Below the pieces are notes generated by a model. That model saw only the letters and a program-made list of their open reading frames with translations. It did no database searches and had not been told where the DNA came from. 26,886 nucleotides of DNA from CAUJGP01 sp964612425 (GTDB lineage: Bacteria > Bdellovibrionota > Bdellovibrionia > Bdellovibrionales > Bdellovibrionaceae), in NCBI GenBank assembly GCA_964612425.1, contig CAZTDX010000051.1, positions 1 through 26,886 of the forward strand. Direction: 5' to 3'. Shown here piece by piece: positions 15,338 through 22,806 of this stretch. Each line of letters starts with the position of its first letter. Within the stretch, counting starts at the first letter, position 1. The position numbers and the translations under genes were made by a program.

Positions 15338-16319
15338 GCGCACCGCCCTTAGAGATTAAAAGGGATTCTTTTTGAAAACTATCGCCAACTTTTATTGAGT
15401 ATCCTTTTAAAAATTCACTCGCTGAAATTTTATTCCGTGATTCTGGCTGAACTTCTATCAAAGCTAAAACGCCTTGACTCGTTTGTACCCACAGATCAGT
15501 CGCATCCGCCTTCAATACTGTACCAGGAATTGAAGTTTTCCCACCCAGCGGACTCTCTATCACTTGCACCTTGTGGATTTTGATTTTTTTCTTATTGAAG
15601 AATGTCCAAGTTCCAGGTCCCATCACAAAGGCACGAACCTTTTGAGATATTGCTTTGGCTGATTGACTCCAATCAATTTCTCCTTCGGACTTTTCAATTT
15701 TCTTCGCATAAGTTACCAGCGACTCATCTTGGGGAACACCCGCTAAATTACCTCGAACGTAATCCATAAATTCAACTTTTAATAAATCAACCGCCTCTTG
15801 AGATAATTTTTCATACAACTCAACGGCATCGATTGATGAAGTAATGGGACACTTCCTCAACCCCAAAACATCTCCTGCATCCAGCTTTTTCACCATTTTT
15901 TGTAACGCTACTCCCGTGACATCATCACCCATTTCAATGGCTCTCTGAATGGGAGCAGCACCGCGCCACCGGGGCAATAAGCTAGCGTGCACATTCACAG
16001 CACCAAGGGGGAATAATTTGAGAAAGCGTTCACTTAAAAGCTGCCCAAAAGCCACAACCACAGCAACTTCGGCACCCCAAATTTCTAACTGTTGCAAGAT
16101 AAGCTCAGTGTTGACTGATTCAGGAGAAATAACTCTAAGACCATGACTTAAACAAAAACTATTTACAGCACTGGGTTGTAATTGCATTTTACGTCCAGCG
16201 GGTCGATCAGGTTGTGTTACAACACCAATAACTTCAAAGTGCTCATCAGACAATAATCCTTTTAAGCAGCTGACCGCAATCTCAGGGGTTCCTAAAAATA
16301 CAACACGAACTTTACTCAC
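15330..16319 (-). CDS. fmt: Methionyl-tRNA formyltransferase
   Basis: Transfers a formyl group from 10-formyltetrahydrofolate to initiator Met-tRNA. 329 aa, normal length. The N-terminal formyltransferase fold begins RVVFLGTPEIAVSCL (5-19). The catalytic triad corresponds to Asn109, His111 and Asp148 in NVHASLLPRWRG and LDAGD. The C-terminal tRNA-binding beta-barrel follows from about 210. Start is GTG at 16317-16319, only three bases after the def stop, so it is probably translated by ribosomes leaving def. Its end overlaps rpe by eight bases. Confidence 0.97.
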   Translation of the reverse strand: MSKVRVVFLGTPEIAVSCLKGLLSDEHFEVIGVVTQPDRPAGRKMQLQPSAVNSFCLSHGLRVISPESVNTELILQQLEIWGAEVAVVVAFGQLLSERFLKLFPLGAVNVHASLLPRWRGAAPIQRAIEMGDDVTGVALQKMVKKLDAGDVLGLRKCPITSSIDAVELYEKLSQEAVDLLKVEFMDYVRGNLAGVPQDESLVTYAKKIEKSEGEIDWSQSAKAISQKVRAFVMGPGTWTFFNKKKIKIHKVQVIESPLGGKTSIPGTVLKADATDLWVQTSQGVLALIEVQPESRNKISASEFLKGYSIKVGDSFQKESLLISKGGAHE

Positions 16320-16322
16320 AAA

Positions 16323-16931
16323 TCATACTTCCAATTTTTCTTTTGATTGATCTTTTTGCTTATATCGTTCTCGCTCTTTTTTAGCGGGATACCCTACTTT
16401 TTTTATTTTGTTCTTAATTTTATTAGATTTTACAAAGCTTAAGCGATCAATAAACAGTTTTCCCTCTAAATGATCCATTTCATGTTGAATACAAATAGCT
16501 AGTAAACCATCAGTCTCTAGAGTAAATTTTTGTCCATCGCGATTTAACGCTTCGACCTGAACCCAATCAAACCGATTAACTTCTTCATAATAACCAGGCA
16601 CGCTGAGACAGCCTTCTTCATAGATTGTTTTACCTTCGCCCTTTTTCACTACTGGATTAATAAGAACCAACGGAAATTTTACTTTCTTTTCAAGGTCGGT
16701 GAGAGCTTCTGGCTCTTCGTCCTCCAGATCAGGGGGGCGACGAATATCGATCACTAAAACCCGAACCAATTGATTAACTTGAGGCGCTGCTAATCCGATA
16801 CCCTTAGCATCGTACATAGTTTCCAGCATATCATCGACTAACTTTTGAACTTCAGGAGTTACAGTTTCAACAGTCTTAGAAATTTCTCTGAGTCGAGGAT
16901 CTGGAAACGTTAAAATTGGCAAAATAGACAT
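16323..16931 (-). CDS. def: Peptide deformylase
   Basis: Removes the N-formyl group from nascent proteins. The three PDF motifs are intact: GIGLAAPQ (44-51), EEGCLS (105-110) with metal ligand Cys108, and QHEMDH (149-154) with His150 and His154 as ligands and Glu151 as base. Relative to short PDFs there is an acidic insertion at about 66-82 between the second and third strands. The C-terminus is long and strongly basic, with many lysines (about 168-202). ATG at 16929-16931 has GGGAG five bases upstream. It heads the tight run def-fmt-rpe-hutH-hutU-tlpA. The 168 bp upstream, between def and cpaC, show no clear terminator or strong promoter. Confidence 0.97.
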   Translation of the reverse strand: MSILPILTFPDPRLREISKTVETVTPEVQKLVDDMLETMYDAKGIGLAAPQVNQLVRVLVIDIRRPPDLEDEEPEALTDLEKKVKFPLVLINPVVKKGEGKTIYEEGCLSVPGYYEEVNRFDWVQVEALNRDGQKFTLETDGLLAICIQHEMDHLEGKLFIDRLSFVKSNKIKNKIKKVGYPAKKERERYKQKDQSKEKLEV

Positions 16932-17099
16932 ATCTGCTCCCTGTATTTTTCAATTCCATATATAAATGTTTATTCTAAGAAATGTCTATGAGAAGCTGTT
17001 AAAAATGGTGTTTTAAGGTGAGATTTTCATATAGAGACTGCGGGATGGTGCTTATTTAATAATCAACACAAACGCAGCCAGATTTATAAATCATAAACC

Positions 17100-18689
17100 T
17101 TAATCTCTTAAGTGAAATTTCCCTTTGATTTTTTCTACGCCCGCGCTCGCGCTACTCTTAATGACTGGCGTGACAAAGACTACAAACTGAGTTTGTTTAC
17201 GTTGAAAGCCTTTCGAGGCATAAAGTGAAATAATAGGGTTTTTACTTACATCCGGTGGCAAGCGATTGTAATCCGTATAATTACTATTACGAATTAACCC
17301 TCCAATAGCAGCACTCTGGCCACTTCGTACCGTAATAATTGTATGCATATTATTTTCGGTCGTCATGGGACCAGAATCGGTGATCCCAATTAGTTGGCTG
17401 ATGGCAAAAGCTAAATCTAAACGAATACTATCAGAGTTTGCTGCGATAATAGTGGGCGTGACTGCCGTATTGATACCCACGGGCTGAAACTGAGTTCCGG
17501 CCTGTCCGTTGGCGTTCACAACAGGATAGGGCACATTAGAAACTGATTTCATTTCACCTTTTTGACTGTTTTCAACAATGAGAGTGGAGCTTTCTAAAAT
17601 GCGCGCAAAATTATGACCCTTCAACCAATTGAGTTTAGGAAATAAATTAGAAATGATTCCCGTGATCTGACTAAAAACTCCTGGACTTGATGATGGGCCC
17701 CTCGAAGAGTTTCCACCAAAACCAAGACTTGAGCCATCTTTTAAATCAGGCATCCACTGAAATCGAAACATTCTATTATAATCTTTATTTAATTCTACAT
17801 AGTGAATCACCAATTGAATTAACTTCTCCGGTCCCCTCGGAGGAGGAGGTCTTACTTGCAACATATCCACCACTGGATCGGGGTTTTTACGTCGTTTAAT
17901 AAATTGCTCTTCAGCACGATCAATTACGATTTCAGGCAAATAAGTGTGCGCAATTTTTTTCGCACGCTCTTTATCATCCTCACTATCAACAACACCTTCT
18001 AATATAAATTTATCATTAATAGCACGGACATTCACTTCAGGATTATTAATCTCACGCTCAATTATCTCAGCAATTTTTTTCTGCGCTAGCGGGCTTAATG
18101 AGACTAACGATACAGCTTGATCACCAAACTGCATCACCACATTACCAATTCGACTCATATCGCGTGGTAACAGAATTTGTCCATCCACCACCACTTTATT
18201 ATTAATAATTTTTATTTGTACGCCCTCAATATCACCAATCAATGATCTAATTTCACGGGCCACCTTATCTAAAGCACTCTTTTTAATATCGAGTCGAAAC
18301 TCGTAAATGAGTTTTCCGTCTTTATCATGAATCGTTAATGTTCCAACGCCTACGTTTTGTGGAGTAATTCTTAATTTTCCATTTACAGGATCATAAGTTT
18401 GACTGGCAACTTTGTCGTAATCTCCTAATATTTTAAACCCTTCTGGTAATTTTCCAAGAGTTTCTGGATGTTCTACACCCACTGTTAAGGAGAGATATTG
18501 ACGAATGCGTGATTCTTCATCTTTAGACTCTTCGCGATCATCTTCGTTCATTGCATCGATAGCATTTTTAGGAGGGTCTTGTAGTTCTTTTGGCTTCTCA
18601 ATTGAAGTTGGCACTTTTTGCGCCTGGGCATTGAGTTGGATCATAGCAAAAGTTATTAAAACTATTGATGTGATTCTTTGTTTGGTCAT
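17100..18689 (-). CDS. cpaC: Tad/Flp pilus secretin CpaC/RcpA
   Basis: Outer-membrane channel through which the Flp pilus passes. A signal peptide covers residues 1-23 (LNAQA before the cut). The N-terminal pilus-assembly domain runs from about 65 to 135, followed by two BON-like repeats (about 140-190 and 200-260, with VVVDGQ and FILEGVVD). A proline-rich linker PPPPRGP lies at 280-286, and the secretin core covers about 345-512. The core shows the VPYPV loop, the HTIITVRSGQSAAIGGLI segment and FVVFVTPV near the end. At 529 aa it is typical of CpaC. It lies 25 bp after cpaB and is the last pilus gene here; the next gene is def, 168 bp on, not a Tad motor gene. Confidence 0.93.
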   Translation of the reverse strand: MTKQRITSIVLITFAMIQLNAQAQKVPTSIEKPKELQDPPKNAIDAMNEDDREESKDEESRIRQYLSLTVGVEHPETLGKLPEGFKILGDYDKVASQTYDPVNGKLRITPQNVGVGTLTIHDKDGKLIYEFRLDIKKSALDKVAREIRSLIGDIEGVQIKIINNKVVVDGQILLPRDMSRIGNVVMQFGDQAVSLVSLSPLAQKKIAEIIEREINNPEVNVRAINDKFILEGVVDSEDDKERAKKIAHTYLPEIVIDRAEEQFIKRRKNPDPVVDMLQVRPPPPRGPEKLIQLVIHYVELNKDYNRMFRFQWMPDLKDGSSLGFGGNSSRGPSSSPGVFSQITGIISNLFPKLNWLKGHNFARILESSTLIVENSQKGEMKSVSNVPYPVVNANGQAGTQFQPVGINTAVTPTIIAANSDSIRLDLAFAISQLIGITDSGPMTTENNMHTIITVRSGQSAAIGGLIRNSNYTDYNRLPPDVSKNPIISLYASKGFQRKQTQFVVFVTPVIKSSASAGVEKIKGKFHLRD

Positions 18690-18714
18690 ACTAACCCCCT
18701 AAATATATTACCAC

Positions 18715-19581
18715 TTACTGTGATGGAACTGGCTTTCCATTTTGATATCGTACTGGCGCTTCTAAATTAAAACCGCTCGGCATAGTGCTTGATGAACTGG
18801 AGGCACCAGGCAATCCTGAAATGGAATCCATATTCGAAGCAGGATAACGTACTTGTGCTCGATCATTTGGATTACGAAGCACCATAAATAAATTTCCAGG
18901 TTGTGTAGAAACTAAATAAACTAAATCTTGCGCTTGTTTAGGATCTACCTCCAACGTCACTGTTGTAAATTTTGTATCTCCATTGAGATTACTTTGAATG
19001 ACGTTTTTTCCACTAGGATCAACTTCAAATGTTCTAGGAATATTGTTTACAACATTGACCCCTGTGGCCAATACCGGCACATCTTGAAGCAAATAACTGA
19101 CATCTCTTCTCGTATTCACGCCTTTTCCTACATCCATGGCCGCAATTAAATCAATTCGATCTCCAGGTCGAATCAACTTTGCAATACCGCGCACCTCATC
19201 AACAGGAAGTGTGACTGCACGCTTTCCTGGAGAGACCTGCAGCGCAATGCCGGTATCAGGACCTGGAGTTAAAAGTTTTGTTGTCAAAATTTGTTCTCCT
19301 TTTTTTATGGGAGCCGCAGCAACTTGCCCAACAACTGTTTCAAGATCGGGAGCAAACGATGGTCCCACATACTCTCCAGGAACCGATCTGATATCGAGCA
19401 TTGTATCATCTATCGTTTCCATTTCTGCAATATCACGCGAGGCTACAACCACTCGTTTCATCGCTCCAAACTTATCGTTCAATTCCTTTTGTTGAGTTTG
19501 CGAGTAGCTATAAATCAAAAAGGCCGCAAATATTCCTGCTGCCAAACTGATCCATAGTGTTCGCGTTTCGTTGTTATTCAT
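18715..19581 (-). CDS. cpaB: Flp pilus assembly protein CpaB/RcpC
   Basis: Periplasmic partner of the secretin, thought to stabilise it and bind peptidoglycan. One N-terminal membrane helix (about 9-25) is followed by a SAF domain (about 42-104, with VVVASRDIAEMETI and IKKGEQIL). The RcpC domain follows (about 110-235), with GKRAVTLPVDEV and PGDRIDLI. The last 35 residues are serine/proline rich and low complexity. ATG at 19579-19581 has GAGGAGA eight bases upstream, one of the best ribosome sites in the cluster. It lies between the TadE-like gene and cpaC, in the usual cpaB-cpaC order. Confidence 0.94.
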   Translation of the reverse strand: MNNNETRTLWISLAAGIFAAFLIYSYSQTQQKELNDKFGAMKRVVVASRDIAEMETIDDTMLDIRSVPGEYVGPSFAPDLETVVGQVAAAPIKKGEQILTTKLLTPGPDTGIALQVSPGKRAVTLPVDEVRGIAKLIRPGDRIDLIAAMDVGKGVNTRRDVSYLLQDVPVLATGVNVVNNIPRTFEVDPSGKNVIQSNLNGDTKFTTVTLEVDPKQAQDLVYLVSTQPGNLFMVLRNPNDRAQVRYPASNMDSISGLPGASSSSSTMPSGFNLEAPVRYQNGKPVPSQ

Positions 19582-19605
19582 GTTGCAAATCTCCTCATAC
19601 TCAAT

Positions 19606-20088
19606 TTATTCACCACATTTAAAATCAACACACATTCCATAGCGAATTGATAACCAAACGGGATTAACGCCATCGCCGTCGCTGTATCTCTTGCCCGGTG
19701 AAATACTTTTTTGATCATTCATTCTTCCTGCAAAAGAATTGGTTCCCAAAAGCTCCGTATCTCGAGGGGGATAAGTGATGTCTCTTCGACTGACCACCCA
19801 ATCTGCGTCGCCCGCTGCAGTTTCTTTAAAATTTTCATCACTAATTCCGTGTATCCTCACGCCTAGGAGATAACGATTTTTTTTGTCGACATTAATTTCT
19901 CTTAAGTACGTAAGTCGCGAGCGGTGCCTAAATGTTTCAAACGAATAGTTTCGTGCAGCAATCGATTGTAGAGTCGCAGAGTGAATCACACCAAAAAATC
20001 CGAGGGAATATCTGAGCATCACCATAACTACAATAATTACGGGGATCATTTCCATAACAGCCATGCCCTTTTGGTTTTGAATTAGCAT
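19606..20088 (-). CDS. TadE-like minor pseudopilin
   Basis: A 160-aa protein with a class III prepilin signature: a short basic leader, Gly8, then a hydrophobic helix with Glu13 at mature position +5 (cut after Gly8 gives MAVME). This is the pattern processed by the CpaA/TadV peptidase and used by TadE/TadF proteins to initiate or cap the pilus. The rest (about 40-160) is a periplasmic domain not recognised in detail, with a conserved-looking pair of cysteines near the end (MCVDFKCGE). ATG overlaps the stop of the preceding pseudopilin gene by seven bases, and GGAGG lies seven bases upstream, so the two are translationally coupled. Confidence 0.75.
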   Translation of the reverse strand: MLIQNQKGMAVMEMIPVIIVVMVMLRYSLGFFGVIHSATLQSIAARNYSFETFRHRSRLTYLREINVDKKNRYLLGVRIHGISDENFKETAAGDADWVVSRRDITYPPRDTELLGTNSFAGRMNDQKSISPGKRYSDGDGVNPVWLSIRYGMCVDFKCGE

Positions 20089-20696
20089 CCACTATCCTCC
20101 ATTGGAACATAGTCTTTACCAAAACTCCCGGCTTTACCAAAACGACCATCTAACCTCAAAATAGCTTCATAGCGCTGAATTTTATAAAAATCTTGACACT
20201 CTCTTTGAGATGGCTCTCTAAACAACATCGCATTAACATAAGATTTAAATTCATTATCTTCTGGATTTGTTTTCCCAAGCATTGGAATTTTCATTCCCAA
20301 GCGAGGCAATTTAATTTCACTGCGCGCACCAACAAAAGGCGTCCCTGATTCGGCGTTTCCCTCTCTACCAGACTCTGCTTGGTAAGTCGCCGTGTACTCA
20401 CCAATAACACCACTTTTTTGTAAAGTTTCACCAACTTTAAAAAAACCACCGACTAAACCAATATCACTTATCAATTCCTGGTATTTAGCCTCTCCTGCGG
20501 CCTTTTGATCGTCTCTTGAAATATCAGCAGCAGAATGTGCTCGCGCTGATGCATAGACAATGTACTGAGCAATCTCTACAGACACCAAGGACATCGAAAG
20601 TCGCAATAAAAACATCATGCAACCTAAGGTGGCAATAATAGCCAACATAAAATCAACAGTTAGAAATCCTCTTTCTGAGTTATCCTTTACTAACAT
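20082..20696 (-). CDS. Class III prepilin-like protein with Asp at +5
   Basis: 204 aa. The N-terminus has the prepilin layout: charged leader MLVKDNSERG, then a hydrophobic helix from Phe11 to about 33. Cleavage after Gly10 would put Asp15, not Glu, at +5. The remainder is a soluble domain with a glycine-rich, polar middle and two cysteines (in RECQDF and at the last residue) that could form a disulfide. No family is recognised beyond a TadE/TadF-like role. I chose ATG at 20694-20696, which shares one base with the upstream TGA; the TTG one codon earlier is also possible, and AAGGGAG serves either. It overlaps the TadE-like gene by seven bases. Confidence 0.65.
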   Translation of the reverse strand: MLVKDNSERGFLTVDFMLAIIATLGCMMFLLRLSMSLVSVEIAQYIVYASARAHSAADISRDDQKAAGEAKYQELISDIGLVGGFFKVGETLQKSGVIGEYTATYQAESGREGNAESGTPFVGARSEIKLPRLGMKIPMLGKTNPEDNEFKSYVNAMLFREPSQRECQDFYKIQRYEAILRLDGRFGKAGSFGKDYVPMEDSGC

Positions 20697-20977
20697 CAAT
20701 TCGACTGCTCCCTTAAACTCACCACACGAGTAAAGTGATTTGGATGCATCGCTTGCGCTTTTTTATCTTGTGCCCAGACTCCACTTTCAATCATGCCACT
20801 CATCGTAGCCCAAGGCCCATTGACCATTTTTTCAAACCACTTGGTCTGCTTAGCAACTCTAGAGAACAAACTCCAAAGCCCAACGATAAGTGTGAGGAGC
20901 AACACAGCCTCAATGAGCACTTGTCCTTTTTGAGAACGAATCTTGGACTTTTTCTTTTTATCACTTAATGTTTTCAT
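20696..20977 (-). CDS. Small class III prepilin-like protein
   Basis: 93 aa. A long basic leader (MKTLSDKKKKSKIRSQKG) precedes the site after Gly18, with Glu23 at mature +5 (QVLIE) and a hydrophobic helix to about 38. The mature part of about 75 aa contains NGPWATMSGMIESGVW (53-68), then a charged tail. I chose ATG at 20975-20977 because it forms an ATGA overlap with the cpaA stop. The open frame extends 11 codons further upstream inside cpaA but has no better start. It is one of several pilin-like genes placed directly after the peptidase that would process them. Confidence 0.7.
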   Translation of the reverse strand: MKTLSDKKKKSKIRSQKGQVLIEAVLLLTLIVGLWSLFSRVAKQTKWFEKMVNGPWATMSGMIESGVWAQDKKAQAMHPNHFTRVVSLREQSN

Positions 20978-21483
20978 AAAAATACTACGCCTTTTCCAAC
21001 CAAAATCCATGTCGTTGCAATTCCAAGTAAAATTCCAACAGTAAAGGGAATTTTATGATCTTTGACTCTCGAACTTCTTATCGTCATTATGGGATGAAAA
21101 TTGAGAATACGAGACTCTTGTAAAAAACTTTTATCGAGCAAAAGTGAAAACACCCCAAGGAAACTTCCCCAAACCAAAGAATAGAAAATAAACTCCAGGC
21201 CCCTGGCCCAAGGGATCGAAAGTGCCATAATGGCCATGACTTTTACATCTCCTCCACCAAGAACTCGAAAACGCCACAATACAATTCCTGACGATAGTAC
21301 AGCCGCAAAGCCACCCAATCCTAAAATAAAATTGTGCCAGTCATTGGTCATGAGCGACGTAAGCACTATTAGGAAAAAGCTGAAAATAATAAAATTGTTA
21401 GAAACACGACGAGAGTTCAAGTCTTGATAAACAGCAAGAAAGCCAAAGAGTGTGATGATGATTTTTAAAATATCGAAATACAT
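20974..21483 (-). CDS. cpaA: Type IV prepilin peptidase CpaA/TadV (A24 family)
   Basis: Inner-membrane aspartic peptidase that cuts prepilin leaders. 169 aa with about five or six hydrophobic helices. The two catalytic aspartates are Asp21 in YQDLNSRRVSN and Asp79 in the hallmark GGGDVK (76-81). It lacks the N-terminal methyltransferase domain of PilD, as usual for CpaA/TadV. ATG at 21481-21483 has GAGGA overlapping the stop of the preceding 65-aa gene, six bases away. It overlaps the next prepilin-like gene by ATGA. It should process Flp and the three pseudopilins downstream. Confidence 0.93.
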   Translation of the reverse strand: MYFDILKIIITLFGFLAVYQDLNSRRVSNNFIIFSFFLIVLTSLMTNDWHNFILGLGGFAAVLSSGIVLWRFRVLGGGDVKVMAIMALSIPWARGLEFIFYSLVWGSFLGVFSLLLDKSFLQESRILNFHPIMTIRSSRVKDHKIPFTVGILLGIATTWILVGKGVVFL

Positions 21484-21489
21484 CGTTCC

Positions 21490-21687
21490 TCACTTATTCG
21501 GTCTCCATGGTGCTCTTGAACCTTTGGGATCAAACCCCTCACCAGTACGAATGAGTTTTTCAATCCGAGCGCCGAGACGTGGCGCTGATTGATTAAACGT
21601 TTTAGTAAAAGCCCCATCGCGAGCTGTAAACAAGCTCACGATAAACGTTGTCATAATTGTTAAAAGTAACACATACTCAACGGACAT
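21490..21687 (-). CDS. Leaderless Flp-like small membrane protein
   Basis: 65 aa beginning MSVEYVLLLTIMTTFIVSLF, which lines up with GMTEYILLIVVV of the Flp pilin next door. Here the start Met takes the place of the Gly and there is no leader peptide. Only 32 bp separate it from the flp stop, and the frame upstream closes at a TGA, so no hidden leader is possible. After the helix (about 4-20) comes a polar, Arg/Lys-rich tail ending PWRPNK. GAAGG lies just before the ATG. It could be a pilin that needs no cleavage, an assembly factor, or a regulator of the peptidase. Confidence 0.65.
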   Translation of the reverse strand: MSVEYVLLLTIMTTFIVSLFTARDGAFTKTFNQSAPRLGARIEKLIRTGEGFDPKGSRAPWRPNK

Positions 21688-21719
21688 AAACCTTCACTCT
21701 TAATTGAGTTTAAATAAAA

Positions 21720-21926
21720 TTATTTTTCAACCTCAAAGCCTTGAATTTCAGAACTTAAAGCACTAGCTTTACCACTAACAGCCCCTTGAATATTTTTTCT
21801 GAATATATAGGCCAACGTTACGACCACAACAATGAGTAAAATATATTCTGTCATACCTTGAGCAGACTCGTCTTTCCAGAATTTATTTAGTGATAATTTA
21901 GATAGTGCTTTCTTAAACTTTTTCAT
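21720..21926 (-). CDS. flp: Flp/Tad major pilin
   Basis: 68 aa, the size of Flp prepilins. A basic leader of about 22-24 residues is followed by the Flp signature Glu-Tyr pair in GMTEYILLIVVVV, then a short polar tail. Cleavage after Ala22 would place Glu27 at +5, and cleavage after Gly24 would place it at +3; the former fits the family rule better. The SD GAGGGG lies five bases before the ATG. It is the first gene of the pilus operon, downstream of a 56-bp pure A/T stretch. Confidence 0.92.
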   Translation of the reverse strand: MKKFKKALSKLSLNKFWKDESAQGMTEYILLIVVVVTLAYIFRKNIQGAVSGKASALSSEIQGFEVEK

Positions 21927-21960
21927 TGAGCCCCCTCATTGAAGTTAATTTGCTTTACTC

Positions 21961-22016
21961 ATTTATAATTTTATATATATAAATAATTTAAATATATTTT
22001 ATTTATTATTATTATT
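21961..22016. promoter_or_regulatory. 56-bp stretch of pure A/T upstream of flp
   Basis: No G or C occurs in these 56 bases, 35 bp before the flp start. It includes alternating TA and a run of ATT triplets. The minus-strand flp promoter probably lies in or just upstream of this block, but too many -10-like hexamers are present to pick one. Such tracts favour melting and binding of nucleoid proteins. The rest of 21927-22185 holds the half-site cluster listed next and nothing else I can identify. Confidence 0.5.
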
Positions 22017-22121
22017 GTAACTCACAATGGTTATAAAAACCGAATTATTTTTTTACAGTGTCTTATATTGAGATTTTGTTGATCCGTTGGCTCTCAGAAA
22101 TTCAAAACACCCTGGACTTTG

Positions 22122-22156
22122 TGTAAAATTGATTTACAGCAAAATATTTCTGTAAA
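22122..22156. promoter_or_regulatory. Overlapping TGTAAA/TTTACA dyads
   Basis: TGTAAA (22122-22127), TTTACA (22133-22138) and TGTAAA (22151-22156) form two overlapping dyads: TGTAAA-5-TTTACA, and TTTACAG-10-CTGTAAA with a perfect 7-bp arm. A further TTTACAG lies at 22052-22058. They sit between the end of the 34-codon ORF and the flp promoter region. They may be operator half-sites for the pilus operon. The longer dyad could also act as a weak transcript-end hairpin for the nucleotidyltransferase pair. Confidence 0.4.
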
Positions 22157-22185
22157 GTTTATGACTAGACACTTCCCGTTGTTTT

Positions 22186-22290
22186 TTAAATTTTTATATT
22201 TGTATATATAACAGGCGGCTTTCTGGGGGGCAGAGGACCAAATAATTCCCAGTATTGTTCTAAAAAATTCAAATACTCTTCAGGAGTCAT
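22186..22290 (-). CDS. 34-codon ORF coupled to the nucleotidyltransferase gene
   Basis: Its ATG (22288-22290) overlaps the TGA of the nucleotidyltransferase gene in an ATGA, a classic coupling signal. It encodes 34 residues: an acidic, aromatic helix-like N-terminus (MTPEEYLNFLEQYWELF), then GPLPPRKPP and a short strand-like end. The composition looks protein-like rather than random, and the PEEYLxFLE...FGPLPPR layout recalls short partners seen after similar nucleotidyltransferases, though I cannot name a family. The function is unknown. It would be missed by length cut-offs. Confidence 0.5.
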   Translation of the reverse strand: MTPEEYLNFLEQYWELFGPLPPRKPPVIYTNIKI

Positions 22291-22796
22291 TGGATTAACT
22301 CTTCTATTTCAGGCCAGGCATTAAACAAGTCAGCATATTTTTTTACTACCGCTAAATTAATATTATCTGATTTTATTAATGCTTGAATATCGGCTTTATC
22401 TTGTAAGGAGCGTTGAGGATCGTTCTTAAAGGCTTGAATTTTTAGTCCAATAATAGCTTCTTTACTTACAACAGGAACTCCCACGAAATGAAGTCCCTTT
22501 TTACTCTGGCTGAGCATTTCCAAAGAATGCGGTCTATTAGCAAACAAAATATCCAAATACCCTATTCCTTGGAGTTGAAGCAATTCATTTGACTCGTAGA
22601 ACACTTTAAAACCAGCACTCAAAAGAAGTTCTTTAACTTTTTCTTTTTTACTCCCATCGACTAAAAAATCAATGTCTTTGGTAGCTCGATGAACACCATG
22701 AACTCCTAATGCAAATCCACCAATCAAAGCATAATCGATTTGATGTTGCGATAATAACTTACTTGCAATGTCCAGTGTTTGGCGCAGATTAACCAT
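22287..22796 (-). CDS. MNT/AbiEii-like nucleotidyltransferase fold protein
   Basis: 169 aa. The fold signature is clear: ALIGGFALGVHGVHRATKD, then IDFLVDG, giving the GG...DxD metal site, and a third acidic residue in LDILFAN. The C-terminal helical part has the KLxAFxxDPQRSLQDKADIQ-like stretch with a conserved KxxDI that is common in the DUF6036/AbiEii group. Related proteins act as toxins, antitoxins or tRNA-modifying enzymes; which applies here is not known. I chose ATG at 22794-22796 over the TTG at 22833-22835, because that TTG falls in a -35-like element and the family starts close to the ATG. The coupled 34-codon ORF follows. Confidence 0.8.
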   Translation of the reverse strand: MVNLRQTLDIASKLLSQHQIDYALIGGFALGVHGVHRATKDIDFLVDGSKKEKVKELLLSAGFKVFYESNELLQLQGIGYLDILFANRPHSLEMLSQSKKGLHFVGVPVVSKEAIIGLKIQAFKNDPQRSLQDKADIQALIKSDNINLAVVKKYADLFNAWPEIEELIQ

Positions 22797-22806
22797 GTGT
22801 GCAATT

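Noticed and set aside
17015..17035. AGGTGAGATTTT shared with bases 6-17
   Set aside because: A single 12-mer shared in about 27 kb of AT-rich DNA is expected by chance, and the flanks do not match.
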